From Prochlorococcus sp. AG-363-A16 (GTDB taxonomy: Bacteria; Cyanobacteriota; Cyanobacteriia; PCC-6307; Cyanobiaceae): a stretch of DNA of 36,464 bases. The notes below the pieces were generated by a model that was given only the letters and a program-made list of their open reading frames with translations, ran no database searches and had not been told where the DNA came from. This document shows positions 9,048 to 17,726 of this stretch, one piece after another; the first letter of the stretch is position 1, and each line of letters opens with the position of its first letter. The stretch spans positions 1-36,464 of the forward strand of contig QCFB01000018.1 in the NCBI GenBank assembly GCA_003280345.1, written 5' to 3'. Position numbers and translations under genes: made by a program.

Positions 9048-9277
9048 ACGACTATGCTGAAATTATGCTAAGTTAAATATAGCAATATAATATCAAAGCA
9101 ACTATTTAAATTATTTTTGTTTTTGTAATTCTCTGCTAATACGTGCTAGCCATGAATATAGTCACTAGAAGGTTAGAGATATAAATTGCTTCTGGGCAAA
9201 TCTGATATAATGTCATTAGTCATTTTTAGAACGATCAAAAGCTCACTTCGTAATGACTTCATTAGAAAACAGATAAG

Positions 9278-10891
9278 ATGCAACAATTAATTCTCCCTCA
9301 TTTTGAAGTAAAGGAAATTTCTAAAATTTGTCTTATAGAAACTAATGACAAGGACCTAATAAGTACTAGCATTAATAAGTCTGGATTGGAAGCTATTTGC
9401 CATATAGATAACAGCGGTCGTCTTACGGGAATAACATGTGATGCTGACTTACGAAAATCTTCTTCTGAAATTATCAATAGGGATCCTCAAACTATCTATG
9501 AAGGTTCTTCTCAAGTAGGTTTGGTTAGAGATTATATTCCTGTAATAGATAAGGATGGTGTATTAAAGAGTGTCTTATTTAGGCCCAGAGAACAGATCTT
9601 GAGAGCATCAAAGTCACCAAGTATGATAACTATTATCGGCATAGGCTATGTTGGCTTGACTTTGGCGATATCATTAGCTCAAAAAGGCCTTAAAGTTTAT
9701 TGCATAGATAAAAATCCTGAATTAATAGACTTACTTAACTTAAAAAAGTTGCCCTTCTATGAATTAGGGCTAGAGGAAGCCTTCGATGAGGCTTATCCAA
9801 ATCTTATCTTCCAAAATGTAGGTAGTAAAATTTACACTAGTGAGGTCATAGTCACTGTAGGAACCCCATTATTCTCGGATAAAGAAGTTAATCTTAATTA
9901 TTTATATGATGCTATTGATCAGATTGTAGAGCATTCTGACTCTAGTCAACTGAAAAGTATTATCTTAAGATCTACAGTACCGATTGGAACTTGTGACATA
10001 CTAGAAGCAAAGTTACTTAAAGAATACAATCAAAAAGTTGATTTTGTAATGTGTCCTGAAAGGACTATTGAAGGTAAAGCTTTGTATGAACTTGCTTCTA
10101 ACCCCCAGATAATAGGAACTTATTCGATAGACGCTGCTAGTGTCTGCTATAAACTATTTAGCCTCCTTAGCCAGTCAATAATTATTTCTAACAATCCTAA
10201 GTTTGCAGAATTATCTAAGTTGGGTGATAATGCTTATAGAGATATACTATTTGCTTATTCAAACTTTATAGCCTTAACGGCTCAGCATCTAAATCTTGTC
10301 GGTTCTGATGTAATAGAATCTATGAATACCGGCTATATAAGAAATAATTTACCTTCTCCATCCCCGGGAGTAGGGGGACCTTGCTTATCGAAAGATGCAT
10401 TTATTTTTAATAAGGGTTTAGAGCAGATAGGACTTGATAGTAGCCCTTTTATAACAGCAGGAAGACTTCTGGATGATTCCCTGATTGATTATTTGGCTGA
10501 TAAGATAATCGGCCATTGCCAAGAATTAGGCATTAATCAAGTTTCAATAGCTGGATTGGCATTTAAGGGGCACCCAGAGACTTCTGACACAAGAGATTCT
10601 TCTACTTTAAAGTTGATTGGAAAGTTGAGTGGTTATTGCAAAATCTTTGTTTATGACCCTGTAGTGATTAATGACGGTAATAGTTTAAGTTACTCTTTTA
10701 AACCTTTTGAGGATTTTTGTACTGATTCTTCTGTTTTGGTTATCATGAACAATAATCGTAGATTTCACTCTTATGACTGGGATATAGCTTTGCGAAGCTT
10801 GGCTATCCAAGCTCTAGTAATAGATGGCTGGTCTATTCTAAAGAGATTTAATGTTTCAGTAGAATATAATCTCATTTATAGGCAATTATAA
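9278..10891 (+). CDS. CBS domain fused to a UDP-sugar-type 6-dehydrogenase
   Basis: Residues about 8-108 form a CBS-like pair (AICHIDNSGRLTGITCDADLRK and INRDPQTI, then YIPVIDKDGVLKSVLF) like the one on PtmE/LegF-type nucleotidyltransferases. From residue 117 a complete nucleotide-sugar dehydrogenase follows: GIGYVG (121-126), TVGTPLF, STVPIGTCD, MCPERTIEGKA, K314 and N318, and the nucleophile C369 in GVGGPCLSKDAF. CPER-x3-G-K-A resembles UDP-HexNAc dehydrogenases (WbpA/WecC type) more than UDP-glucose ones. It oxidises C6 of a nucleotide sugar to the uronic acid with NAD. It overlaps the next start by one base (TAATG), so translation is coupled. The fusion is unusual. Confidence 0.85.
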   Translation: MQQLILPHFEVKEISKICLIETNDKDLISTSINKSGLEAICHIDNSGRLTGITCDADLRKSSSEIINRDPQTIYEGSSQVGLVRDYIPVIDKDGVLKSVLFRPREQILRASKSPSMITIIGIGYVGLTLAISLAQKGLKVYCIDKNPELIDLLNLKKLPFYELGLEEAFDEAYPNLIFQNVGSKIYTSEVIVTVGTPLFSDKEVNLNYLYDAIDQIVEHSDSSQLKSIILRSTVPIGTCDILEAKLLKEYNQKVDFVMCPERTIEGKALYELASNPQIIGTYSIDAASVCYKLFSLLSQSIIISNNPKFAELSKLGDNAYRDILFAYSNFIALTAQHLNLVGSDVIESMNTGYIRNNLPSPSPGVGGPCLSKDAFIFNKGLEQIGLDSSPFITAGRLLDDSLIDYLADKIIGHCQELGINQVSIAGLAFKGHPETSDTRDSSTLKLIGKLSGYCKIFVYDPVVINDGNSLSYSFKPFEDFCTDSSVLVIMNNNRRFHSYDWDIALRSLAIQALVIDGWSILKRFNVSVEYNLIYRQL

Positions 10892-11844
10892 TGAAAAATA
10901 TCCTGATTTTCGGAGGATCTGGTTTTATTGGAGCTGAAATATGCAATGTATTATGTTCCGTAGGTCATGTTATATGTGCCGATAATTATTCCCGCAATGA
11001 ACAAAAGGACTCTATAAATAGCTCTGTAGAACATGTTGAATGTGATGTTACTGATTCAACAAGTGTTATTGGTTTGTGTAAGAGAGCTGATGTAGTTATA
11101 AATTTAGCTTTTATTAATGGAACCACAAATTTTTATTCAAGACCTAGAGATGTTTTTAAAGTTGCATTAGAAGGCCAGCTTAATGTTATTAATGGAATTT
11201 CGAGATCTAATGTTGAACGCTTTATTTATGCTTCTTCATCAGAGGTTTATCAAACCCCTCCAAATGTTCCCACCTCTGAAGATATACCTTTAATGATACC
11301 TGATATCAATAATCCTAGATACTCTTATGGAGGTGGTAAAATAATTGGAGAGATGATGTGCAAATATTATTTGCCAAAGGAAGTTTCCTATCAAGTATTC
11401 AGGCCTCATAATATCTACGGTCCTAATATGGGCTTTGAACATGTAATTACTGAATTAATCAAGAAGATATATAATGCAAACCTTGTAAATGGAACTCAAG
11501 ACGTATATAAAATTGAACTTCAAGGGTCAGGCAAGTCAACCAGGAGTTTCTGTTATATTAAGGACTTTGGCGATGGTTTTAAATGTTTATGGGACAATGC
11601 TGCTAATAATGAGGTTTACAACATTGGAACTAACCAAGAAGTCTCTATCTCCTACTTAGTAGAGATTTTATCCAAGATAATGGGTAGAAATTTGACTTTT
11701 GATGATATTCCTTTACCACCTGGATCTACAACTAGGCGTTGTCCAGACATAAGTAAACTTGAAAAATTAGGATATACTCCAAAATTTACTCTTCATGAAG
11801 GTCTTGAGGTCATGCACCAGTGGTTTTTAAAAAAATATGGTTGA
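10891..11844 (+). CDS. Extended SDR nucleotide-sugar epimerase/dehydratase
   Basis: This 317-residue protein has the N-terminal GGSGFIG NAD loop, the YASSSEVY serine strand and the catalytic Y-x3-K in YGGGK. RPHNIYGPNMG and SFCYIKDFGDGF are typical of UDP-glucose 4-epimerase and UDP-glucuronate-type enzymes. It is coupled to the dehydrogenase upstream (1-nt overlap) and the aminotransferase downstream (8-nt overlap). Working between a 6-dehydrogenase and a DegT enzyme, it probably epimerises or oxidises a nucleotide-uronic acid before amination. The exact reaction is not determinable. Confidence 0.8.
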   Translation: MKNILIFGGSGFIGAEICNVLCSVGHVICADNYSRNEQKDSINSSVEHVECDVTDSTSVIGLCKRADVVINLAFINGTTNFYSRPRDVFKVALEGQLNVINGISRSNVERFIYASSSEVYQTPPNVPTSEDIPLMIPDINNPRYSYGGGKIIGEMMCKYYLPKEVSYQVFRPHNIYGPNMGFEHVITELIKKIYNANLVNGTQDVYKIELQGSGKSTRSFCYIKDFGDGFKCLWDNAANNEVYNIGTNQEVSISYLVEILSKIMGRNLTFDDIPLPPGSTTRRCPDISKLEKLGYTPKFTLHEGLEVMHQWFLKKYG

Positions 11845-12937
11845 TCTTATAAGAATGGGCTACCCAGATTTGGGTAGAGAAGAAGCCAAAGCAGTTTACG
11901 ATCAGATAATTAGTGGATGGATTTCACAAGGCCGCAAAACTATTCAATTTGAAGAAGATATTGCTTCTTATACAGATTCAGAATTCTCTGTTGCAATGGC
12001 TAATGGCACTGTAACTCTACATGCAATGTTACGATCAATAGGCATTGAAAAAGGCGATTTAGTTTTAGTTCCTTCATTAACTTACATAAGTAGCGTAAAT
12101 GTAATTTATTTGTGCAATGCAATACCACTTTATTGTGATGTAGACCCTGAAACCTTACTTTTGGATATTTCTAAACTTGAGAAATCCATACTCAAATATA
12201 AACCTAAGGCTGTAATGAGCGTAGACTTAAAAGGTATGCCATGTGATTATGATTCCATTAACACTATATGTGAGGAATCTGGTGTGGTTCATATAGCAGA
12301 CAGTGCTGAGTCGTTAGGAGCGACTTATAAGAATAAGAAAGTAGGCTCGCAAGCTCTTATGCATTCTTTTAGTTTATTTGCTAATAAAACAATAACAACA
12401 GGTGAGGGTGGTTTGGTGACTACTAATAGCCATTTTCATGAACAGAATCTTAGGTTATTACGTAATCAAGCTCAAGGTACGAAACGATATGAGCATATAG
12501 AAATGGGATACAATTATAGGTTTACTGATATCAAGGCAGCATTAGGCGTTAGTCAGGTTAGGCGATTAGAAAGCATACTTGAGCTTAAAGGAAATATTGT
12601 TAGTAAACTCAAATCAGGGTTAGAGAATAAGTTAAGATTCCAGCAAATACCTTCATATGTAACTCGTCATTCATACTATAATTTGACTTGTATTTTTGAT
12701 AATAAAGTACAACGCAATAGAGTCCAAAAAGGATTAAATGAGGCAAATATAGAAACAAGAATTTCCTTTCCTCCTTGTCACTTGCAGCCTCATCACAAGA
12801 ATCTTCAATATCTTTCACTAGATGAATTGCCGAGCACAGTCAATGCATATTCAACCATGTTAGACATTCCATGTCATCAGAATTTATCAGACGATGACGT
12901 CGAGCGGATTACTAAAAGTATTTTAGATAATCTCTGA
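11837..12937 (+). CDS. DegT/DnrJ/EryC1 PLP-dependent sugar aminotransferase
   Basis: The 366-residue protein shows the family sequence throughout: PDLGREEAKAVYDQI, GWISQG, AMANGTVTLHAML, VPSLTYISS, IADSAESLG, and the PLP-lysine segment FANKTITTGEGG followed by MGYNYRFTDIKAALG. It transfers an amino group from glutamate to a keto-sugar nucleotide. It starts inside the end of the SDR gene, which argues for one operon making an amino-uronic or amino-deoxy sugar. It may also supply the 4-amino group of the nonulosonate precursor, though it need not. Confidence 0.88.
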   Translation: MVDLIRMGYPDLGREEAKAVYDQIISGWISQGRKTIQFEEDIASYTDSEFSVAMANGTVTLHAMLRSIGIEKGDLVLVPSLTYISSVNVIYLCNAIPLYCDVDPETLLLDISKLEKSILKYKPKAVMSVDLKGMPCDYDSINTICEESGVVHIADSAESLGATYKNKKVGSQALMHSFSLFANKTITTGEGGLVTTNSHFHEQNLRLLRNQAQGTKRYEHIEMGYNYRFTDIKAALGVSQVRRLESILELKGNIVSKLKSGLENKLRFQQIPSYVTRHSYYNLTCIFDNKVQRNRVQKGLNEANIETRISFPPCHLQPHHKNLQYLSLDELPSTVNAYSTMLDIPCHQNLSDDDVERITKSILDNL

Positions 12938-13254
12938 TATTGTTGCAATAATTCCCTTGAGAGGGATCAAAGAGATTGATAAATAAGAATATTTTTGAAA
13001 TCAATGGATGATCTTTACTACATTATTCTGTAGATTTCGAGAAATTCTAACCTTCATCAATTATTTTGTCTGCAGATTCTCATTTGTAATTTAAATCAAA
13101 TAAATAACTAGAATCTTTAATGAATGTATAAGAAAGCAAGAAATTAGAACAAGCTCCAAGAAGAAAAATCTAAATAGATTTACAATGGAATGCGGCCAAT
13201 TAAAAGTCGTCTTGTTTAAAGCAATTAGAAGAATTTATAACATAAGAAAAAAAG
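12938..13254. other. Convergent intergenic gap with a weak hairpin
   Basis: The gap lies between two convergent operons. TCCCT-4 nt-AGGGA (12953-12966) folds but has no T-run after it. No open frame or RNA gene is visible. Confidence 0.4.
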
Positions 13255-14208
13255 CTAAGCTGCCTGCCAATCAAATTGAGGAATTGATCTTCGAAGCAAT
13301 GGATTATCAAATGAAGTATATAAATATATACCTCTAAGTTTAAGCAATTCTGCATAGGTACATAAAACATGATCTCCTTGTAGTGGACAGAAGGGATGTA
13401 CAGTTCGATGTAATTCATTATCTTTTGTATGAATTGGGTCAGTCTTGTCTGAATTTAGGTCGAACAAAATAGGGTCAAAGTTTTCAAGCCATGCAGGTTT
13501 TTCATAATCATTAGATTGAAAAAAATACCTAGAATTAACCATATCAATACCATTCAGTACAATCTTTTTATATCCTAATTCGACCGCAAGACTAATAGCG
13601 GTAAAAGCACTGAATCGTGCCTGAGCAACTCTAGAGAAACCTAAAATATTAAATATTGTTGAATAGAGTTGTGCAATATCTACTTGTGAGTTTGTTCTAC
13701 CTGGTAAATACAGCATAGGTAACGAGAAAACATTCTCATGACTACCTAATGAATAAAAAATATCCGAGAATCTAAGTAAAGAGAAACTCTTCACACAAAT
13801 TTTAACTGAAGGGTTATTTTCTATATACTTCATAAGTGCCTTTGTATATACTCTACAACACGGAGTTTCCTGAAGATGTCTCTTTCTCTTCAAGCCTTCT
13901 ACCAATAGGATAGATGGAATATATTTATTATAAAAAAAACGATTAATGCCTATGGAAAATCCTGCATCAATCTGTTCCCATTGAGAGCGATTCATCCGAT
14001 TCAGGGACTCTCCACCACCAAGAATAAATGCTATTTTTTGAAGAGGCTTAGAGCGTAACTCTGTAGAGTTTAGAGGAAATACTGTAAAACCTTCTTTCTC
14101 AGATTGCCTAGATTCTGAATAATGAAAATGATAAGCAGATAACATATATTTCATGCAAAGTAAAGCAAAAGATTTATTAGAACATATGATTTTAAAGAAA
14201 TTTTTCAT
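13255..14208 (-). CDS. Putative nonulosonate transferase, GT42 (CST-I/II)-like
   Basis: No name is certain, but the order of motifs follows GT42 sialyltransferases: a GGGESLNRM loop (64-72, compare GNGPSL) for the nucleotide, D81 to N89 with FSIGINRFF (compare FRCNQFY), then FSAFTAISLAVELGYKKIVLNGIDM (199-223; the GYKxIxLxGID signature), a candidate catalytic His among H267, H271 and H280, and a C-terminal LLKLRGIYLYTSFDNPLL stretch. MAF/DUF115-type proteins share part of this pattern and are the main alternative. Being last in the operon that makes a CMP-nonulosonate, it is the obvious candidate to attach it to a glycan. The first 55 residues are extra. Confidence 0.6.
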   Translation of the reverse strand: MKNFFKIICSNKSFALLCMKYMLSAYHFHYSESRQSEKEGFTVFPLNSTELRSKPLQKIAFILGGGESLNRMNRSQWEQIDAGFSIGINRFFYNKYIPSILLVEGLKRKRHLQETPCCRVYTKALMKYIENNPSVKICVKSFSLLRFSDIFYSLGSHENVFSLPMLYLPGRTNSQVDIAQLYSTIFNILGFSRVAQARFSAFTAISLAVELGYKKIVLNGIDMVNSRYFFQSNDYEKPAWLENFDPILFDLNSDKTDPIHTKDNELHRTVHPFCPLQGDHVLCTYAELLKLRGIYLYTSFDNPLLRRSIPQFDWQAA

Positions 14209-14217
14209 TAGAGTTAA

Positions 14218-14811
14218 TTAAATAGAATCTATTGTCTTAGAAATTATGTCTAAGCCAATCAGACCGCTCTTTTCAGGATGAAATTGAAATCCCCTAATAC
14301 GCCCTTTAGATATTCCAGCACAGATTTTTTGTCCATCCCAAAGAAATTCCTCTGACACACAAGAGTAGTCTTCAGGCTCACAATAATATTGATGGACATA
14401 ATAAAAGCTATGAATTTCTCTAGATTTAAGGAGAGTAGTTTCTTTCCATCCAGTGTGGATAGTTAAACCTTTTTGTGAAGGGGGCATTTTTTTTACACTT
14501 CCGTCAATGAGGCACAACCCTTTATGCCCTATTGCTTCATCGGAACTTGGGAATAATAGCTGCATACCTATACATATCCCGATTATAGCTCCACCATTCT
14601 GATGATGATTTTTAATGCAAACATCAAGTCCCATATTATTTAATTTTTTCATTGCTGTCGCATAATGTGAAACACCTGGAATAATTAGTATCTCACTAAC
14701 ACCTTGATTACCATTAGTTATAATATTTACTTCATGACCAATATACATTATTGACCTTACGACACTTTTTATGTTTCCAAACGCACAATCTAGAACTGAA
14801 ATACTTTTCAT
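14218..14811 (-). CDS. HisH-like glutamine amidotransferase of the amidino-sugar trio
   Basis: This class I glutaminase has the nucleophile C80 in GICIGMQLLF and the H178/E180 dyad in FQFHPEKSG, so it should release ammonia from glutamine. HisH in histidine synthesis is about the same size (197 residues here). Its ATG overlaps the stop of the HisF-like gene by four bases (ATGA). The neighbours are an amidotransferase-type PP-loop enzyme and nonulosonate genes, not histidine genes, so the ammonia is probably for an acetamidino group, as in WbpG/HisH2/HisF2 and PseA-type systems. Confidence 0.85.
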   Translation of the reverse strand: MKSISVLDCAFGNIKSVVRSIMYIGHEVNIITNGNQGVSEILIIPGVSHYATAMKKLNNMGLDVCIKNHHQNGGAIIGICIGMQLLFPSSDEAIGHKGLCLIDGSVKKMPPSQKGLTIHTGWKETTLLKSREIHSFYYVHQYYCEPEDYSCVSEEFLWDGQKICAGISKGRIRGFQFHPEKSGLIGLDIISKTIDSI

Positions 14812-15560
14812 AACTTCCTAGTATTAAGACCTAATGAATTAAGCTTATGACGTATATCTGAGACAGTAACGTAATCATAGTGAAGAGCACCGGAAATAGC
14901 TATACCTTCAAGTCTTATATCGCTAGATATAAGTATATTTAAATCGTCTAAAGATCTAAATCCTCCTGAATAAACCAAGGGAACATTGCAACATCCTTTC
15001 ACGGTTGTTAAAAGTTCTTCATCTAAACCTTTCTCCATACCTTCATTGCGAATACTTGTCAGGACAATTTCTCCTGCGCCCAGATCTATAACTTTTGGGA
15101 TCCATTCTTGTACTAAGGCTTCTAACCTATCTCGCCCACTATTTGTGTAGCAAAACCATTTATTATCAATTTTATTTGCTTGTACAGAGATAGCTATTGA
15201 TTGACTCCCGCACAAGTCAACCACATTACTTATTAACGAAGGTTCATTATGAGCAGCTGTGTTAAGGCAAATTTTATCAGCACCTGAGTTAAGAAGTTGC
15301 AAAGCATCTTCCACCGATGAGATCCCTCCTGATACTGTTATTGGTACAAATACATCATTTGTTACCTTATCAATAATGTCAAATAAAGGTGGCCTTTTGT
15401 AGAGAGAGGCTACTGGATCAATGATCATAATCTCGTCTATATTCTGTTGCATATATTTCTTAGCAAAGCTGGTACATTCTCCTAAAGATCTTAAACCTTC
15501 TAGATTTATAGTTTTTACTAACCTTCCCGACTTGACATCTAATCTAGCAATTATTCTCAT
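14808..15560 (-). CDS. HisF-like ammonia-channelling subunit, diverged
   Basis: The 250-residue (beta/alpha)8 protein keeps the HisF start (RLDVKSGRLVKTINLE, with D8 equal to the catalytic Asp near residue 11 of HisF), phosphate loops (TVSGGI, YSGGFRS) and LGAGEIVLTSI. The second catalytic Asp of HisF, in the strand usually reading VVAIDAKR, is replaced by Q127 (ISVQANK). That argues against imidazole glycerol phosphate cyclase activity. It overlaps the HisH-like gene and lies one base after the PP-loop enzyme. It most likely docks HisH and passes ammonia to that enzyme. Confidence 0.85.
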   Translation of the reverse strand: MRIIARLDVKSGRLVKTINLEGLRSLGECTSFAKKYMQQNIDEIMIIDPVASLYKRPPLFDIIDKVTNDVFVPITVSGGISSVEDALQLLNSGADKICLNTAAHNEPSLISNVVDLCGSQSIAISVQANKIDNKWFCYTNSGRDRLEALVQEWIPKVIDLGAGEIVLTSIRNEGMEKGLDEELLTTVKGCCNVPLVYSGGFRSLDDLNILISSDIRLEGIAISGALHYDYVTVSDIRHKLNSLGLNTRKL

Positions 15561-15561
15561 A

Positions 15562-16722
15562 TTATTGCTTCCAAATTGGATGGATTAACTCCCATGAAGA
15601 TTCGGAAGACTTCCTCCAAAGATGATCTGGTCTCCATGCATCAATTATTTCAGTTAGCTCTTCCTTTGTTATCGAACAATATTCCAATAAAGAATCAATA
15701 TTCCTTAGGGGGAATTCAGAGTCATACTGTTTAACTAGAATCATTCCTTCTTCTCGAGTAATTTTTTGATCACGAATCTCATGTGCAGAATCAGAAGTTG
15801 CGCGTCCGATGCCAAATTTTATAAACATGAGGTAATAATGAAAAGCATCCAATTTGTCATCTAAGCTTGCATATCTTGAATAAGTACCTTCACTTCTCTC
15901 AGGGGCTGGTGAAAACCCAGTGTTTTTCATAGCGTAATAGAAATTCTCTTGAGGGTCCCAGAATTTGTAATAACCCATAAAATGAACTTCTATTCCTGCT
16001 TGCTCTAAGCTCTTAAAAGAAGGAGATAAATAAGGAAATAAATCTGATTCTGAAAAGCCCTGCTCTCTCCAGAAGCTAGGAGGTAAGCCAGAAAAATAAT
16101 GTTTATCTACATCGCTTAAATCGCGAGTTGCCCTATATGCATTCTTCATATCACCTCCATACTCGACCTCTCCATTTTCTCCATAAAAAATCAGTTTAAT
16201 ATTATTTTGTAGAGCTACTTTTAATGGGAAATTATACTGACCATAGATAAATGGCTGAAAGGGGTCTCCCATTTCCTTCAGGCATATATTGGCAAGTCGT
16301 CTACTGACATCGGGATTAGGAGAACCAAGTAAATGGTTAAAACCTGACTGAATAAAAGCATTAAGATTTTTGCGACCTATTTCCGTAGGAATCAATGGAG
16401 ACCAAGTCACGCAGAGAGGGTTCATTCCATAAATAGCTTTAAGTTGATGAGCTACATAGCTACCATCTTTTCCTCCACTACATGGGACTACAACATCAAA
16501 GTCACCATTTTTAGATCTATTCTTATTACATAAATCTGTTAATTCCTGATCTCTTCTATTCCAGTCGACTTCATGTCTTTTATATTCATTATACTTGCAT
16601 GGGAAACAAATACCGTTCTCATCAAATTTTATCCTAGGACGCTGATTTGAAATTGTACACTTCTTACAATATCTCACCTCGCCTGGAAGATTATACAACT
16701 TTCTTGTATTGAACTTTCTCAT
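15562..16722 (-). CDS. N-acetyl sugar amidotransferase (WbpG/PseA family, PP-loop)
   Basis: The enzyme has a zinc-like C19-x2-C22 / C39-x2-C42 module followed by the PP-loop SGGKDGS (82-88), which activates an amide oxygen with ATP. This family turns an acetamido sugar into an acetamidino sugar using ammonia from HisH/HisF partners, as with WbpG in Pseudomonas O-antigen and PseA in flagellin glycans. I start at ATG 16720-16722 (386 residues) instead of a TTG at 16755 because a TATAAT lies between them. Stop-to-start spacing to the HisF-like gene is one base. The substrate is inferred to be the nonulosonate made by the neighbours. Confidence 0.88.
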   Translation of the reverse strand: MRKFNTRKLYNLPGEVRYCKKCTISNQRPRIKFDENGICFPCKYNEYKRHEVDWNRRDQELTDLCNKNRSKNGDFDVVVPCSGGKDGSYVAHQLKAIYGMNPLCVTWSPLIPTEIGRKNLNAFIQSGFNHLLGSPNPDVSRRLANICLKEMGDPFQPFIYGQYNFPLKVALQNNIKLIFYGENGEVEYGGDMKNAYRATRDLSDVDKHYFSGLPPSFWREQGFSESDLFPYLSPSFKSLEQAGIEVHFMGYYKFWDPQENFYYAMKNTGFSPAPERSEGTYSRYASLDDKLDAFHYYLMFIKFGIGRATSDSAHEIRDQKITREEGMILVKQYDSEFPLRNIDSLLEYCSITKEELTEIIDAWRPDHLWRKSSESSWELIHPIWKQ

Positions 16723-16741
16723 TAAATTACATTTTAAATTT

Positions 16742-16747
16742 ATTATA
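16742..16747 (-). promoter_or_regulatory. Candidate -10 box for the amidotransferase trio
   Basis: TATAAT (reverse strand) lies 20 nt upstream of the ATG at 16722, so a transcript would start with a very short leader. No clear -35 is visible. If real, it gives the trio a second promoter inside the operon. Confidence 0.35.
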
Positions 16748-16858
16748 GCATGCAAAAAAATACTATAGTGAGAATTGTCTTCGATTCATGAATTAAAAGG
16801 TGACCATATGGTGGACATTAACAATATAATTTTTATTTTAAGATCTGATGCTAACTAG

Positions 16859-17560
16859 TTAAGAAGATTGATCGCTGGTCAATCTGTTTTTCATGAGATA
16901 TTCAGCTAAATACCAATCTAAAGGAGAATCAATATCAAAAGAAGATATTGATTCCATTATGTGAAAGGTTGTTTTTTTAGTTAGTAATGGATCTTTTTCT
17001 TTTGAGCCAATAAAATGCTGTACACTTGTTAAGAAAATTGCGCCATTTAAAATATATGTTTTCATTGCATCCTGTCTTCTTAAATACATTCTTTCCTCAA
17101 TAATTCTCTCAAGGAAAACTCCGCCTGTCGATCTAAACATCCATTCAGGAGGCTTAGTAGCTTCTTCTACTGAAACGCATGACTCAGCGTTTGTTGACAT
17201 GAATTTTTTTAATGATTGGTCAATGTCACTGACTTGTCGCAAAGGAGATGTAGGCTGTAAAAGTAGAACCTGATCGAATCCTGGTAAGTTTTCCAAAGCG
17301 TGTAATATGACTTCATTTCTAGTACTTTCATCTGTAGCCAAGCTAGAAGGTCTAAGGAAAGGAACATCTGCTCCAAAGGCCTTAGAAATCTCTGCAATTT
17401 CGATGCTATCAGTGCTAACGATAACCTTATCTATATGACTTGAACTTAATGCACATTCTATTGTCCAAGCGATAAGTGGCTTGCCACAAAATAACTTAAT
17501 ATTTTTTCTAATAATTCCTTTTGACCCTAGTCTTGCAGGAATTAAAGCTATGGTTTTCAT
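16859..17560 (-). CDS. neuA: CMP-nonulosonate (acylneuraminate/legionaminate) cytidylyltransferase
   Basis: The N-terminus IPARLGSKGIIRKNIK is the nucleotide-binding signature of NeuA/LegF/PseF, and KPLIAWTIECAL, VSTDSIEIAEI, FGADVPFLRP and LLLQPTSPLR all follow in order in a 233-residue protein. It joins CTP and a nonulosonic acid to give the CMP-sugar donor. Downstream of a NeuB-like synthase and a TIM-barrel protein, it confirms that the operon's product is a nonulosonate. Which of the sialic, legionaminic or pseudaminic series is made cannot be told from the sequence; the symbol is by family. Confidence 0.9.
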   Translation of the reverse strand: MKTIALIPARLGSKGIIRKNIKLFCGKPLIAWTIECALSSSHIDKVIVSTDSIEIAEISKAFGADVPFLRPSSLATDESTRNEVILHALENLPGFDQVLLLQPTSPLRQVSDIDQSLKKFMSTNAESCVSVEEATKPPEWMFRSTGGVFLERIIEERMYLRRQDAMKTYILNGAIFLTSVQHFIGSKEKDPLLTKKTTFHIMESISSFDIDSPLDWYLAEYLMKNRLTSDQSS

Positions 17561-17726
17561 CTCAGGTACCTAGAGCCATATAATACTTTTTTTAAATTTA
17601 AAAGTGAAATAATTAACTTTAATAATTTTAAGGTTCTTAGAAGGTGGTAGTGAAATACGTAAACGTGAAAATCGTTCAAATAACATCTTAATGGTTATGA
17701 TTTTATAATTCCATAAATTATTCATG

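Noticed and set aside
12953-12966. Hairpin TCCCT-TGAG-AGGGA as a terminator
   Set aside because: A 5-bp stem without a T-run is too weak to call.
14218-15560. Reading the HisH/HisF pair as histidine biosynthesis genes
   Set aside because: Neighbours are a PP-loop sugar amidotransferase and nonulosonate genes, and the HisF copy lacks a catalytic Asp (Q127).
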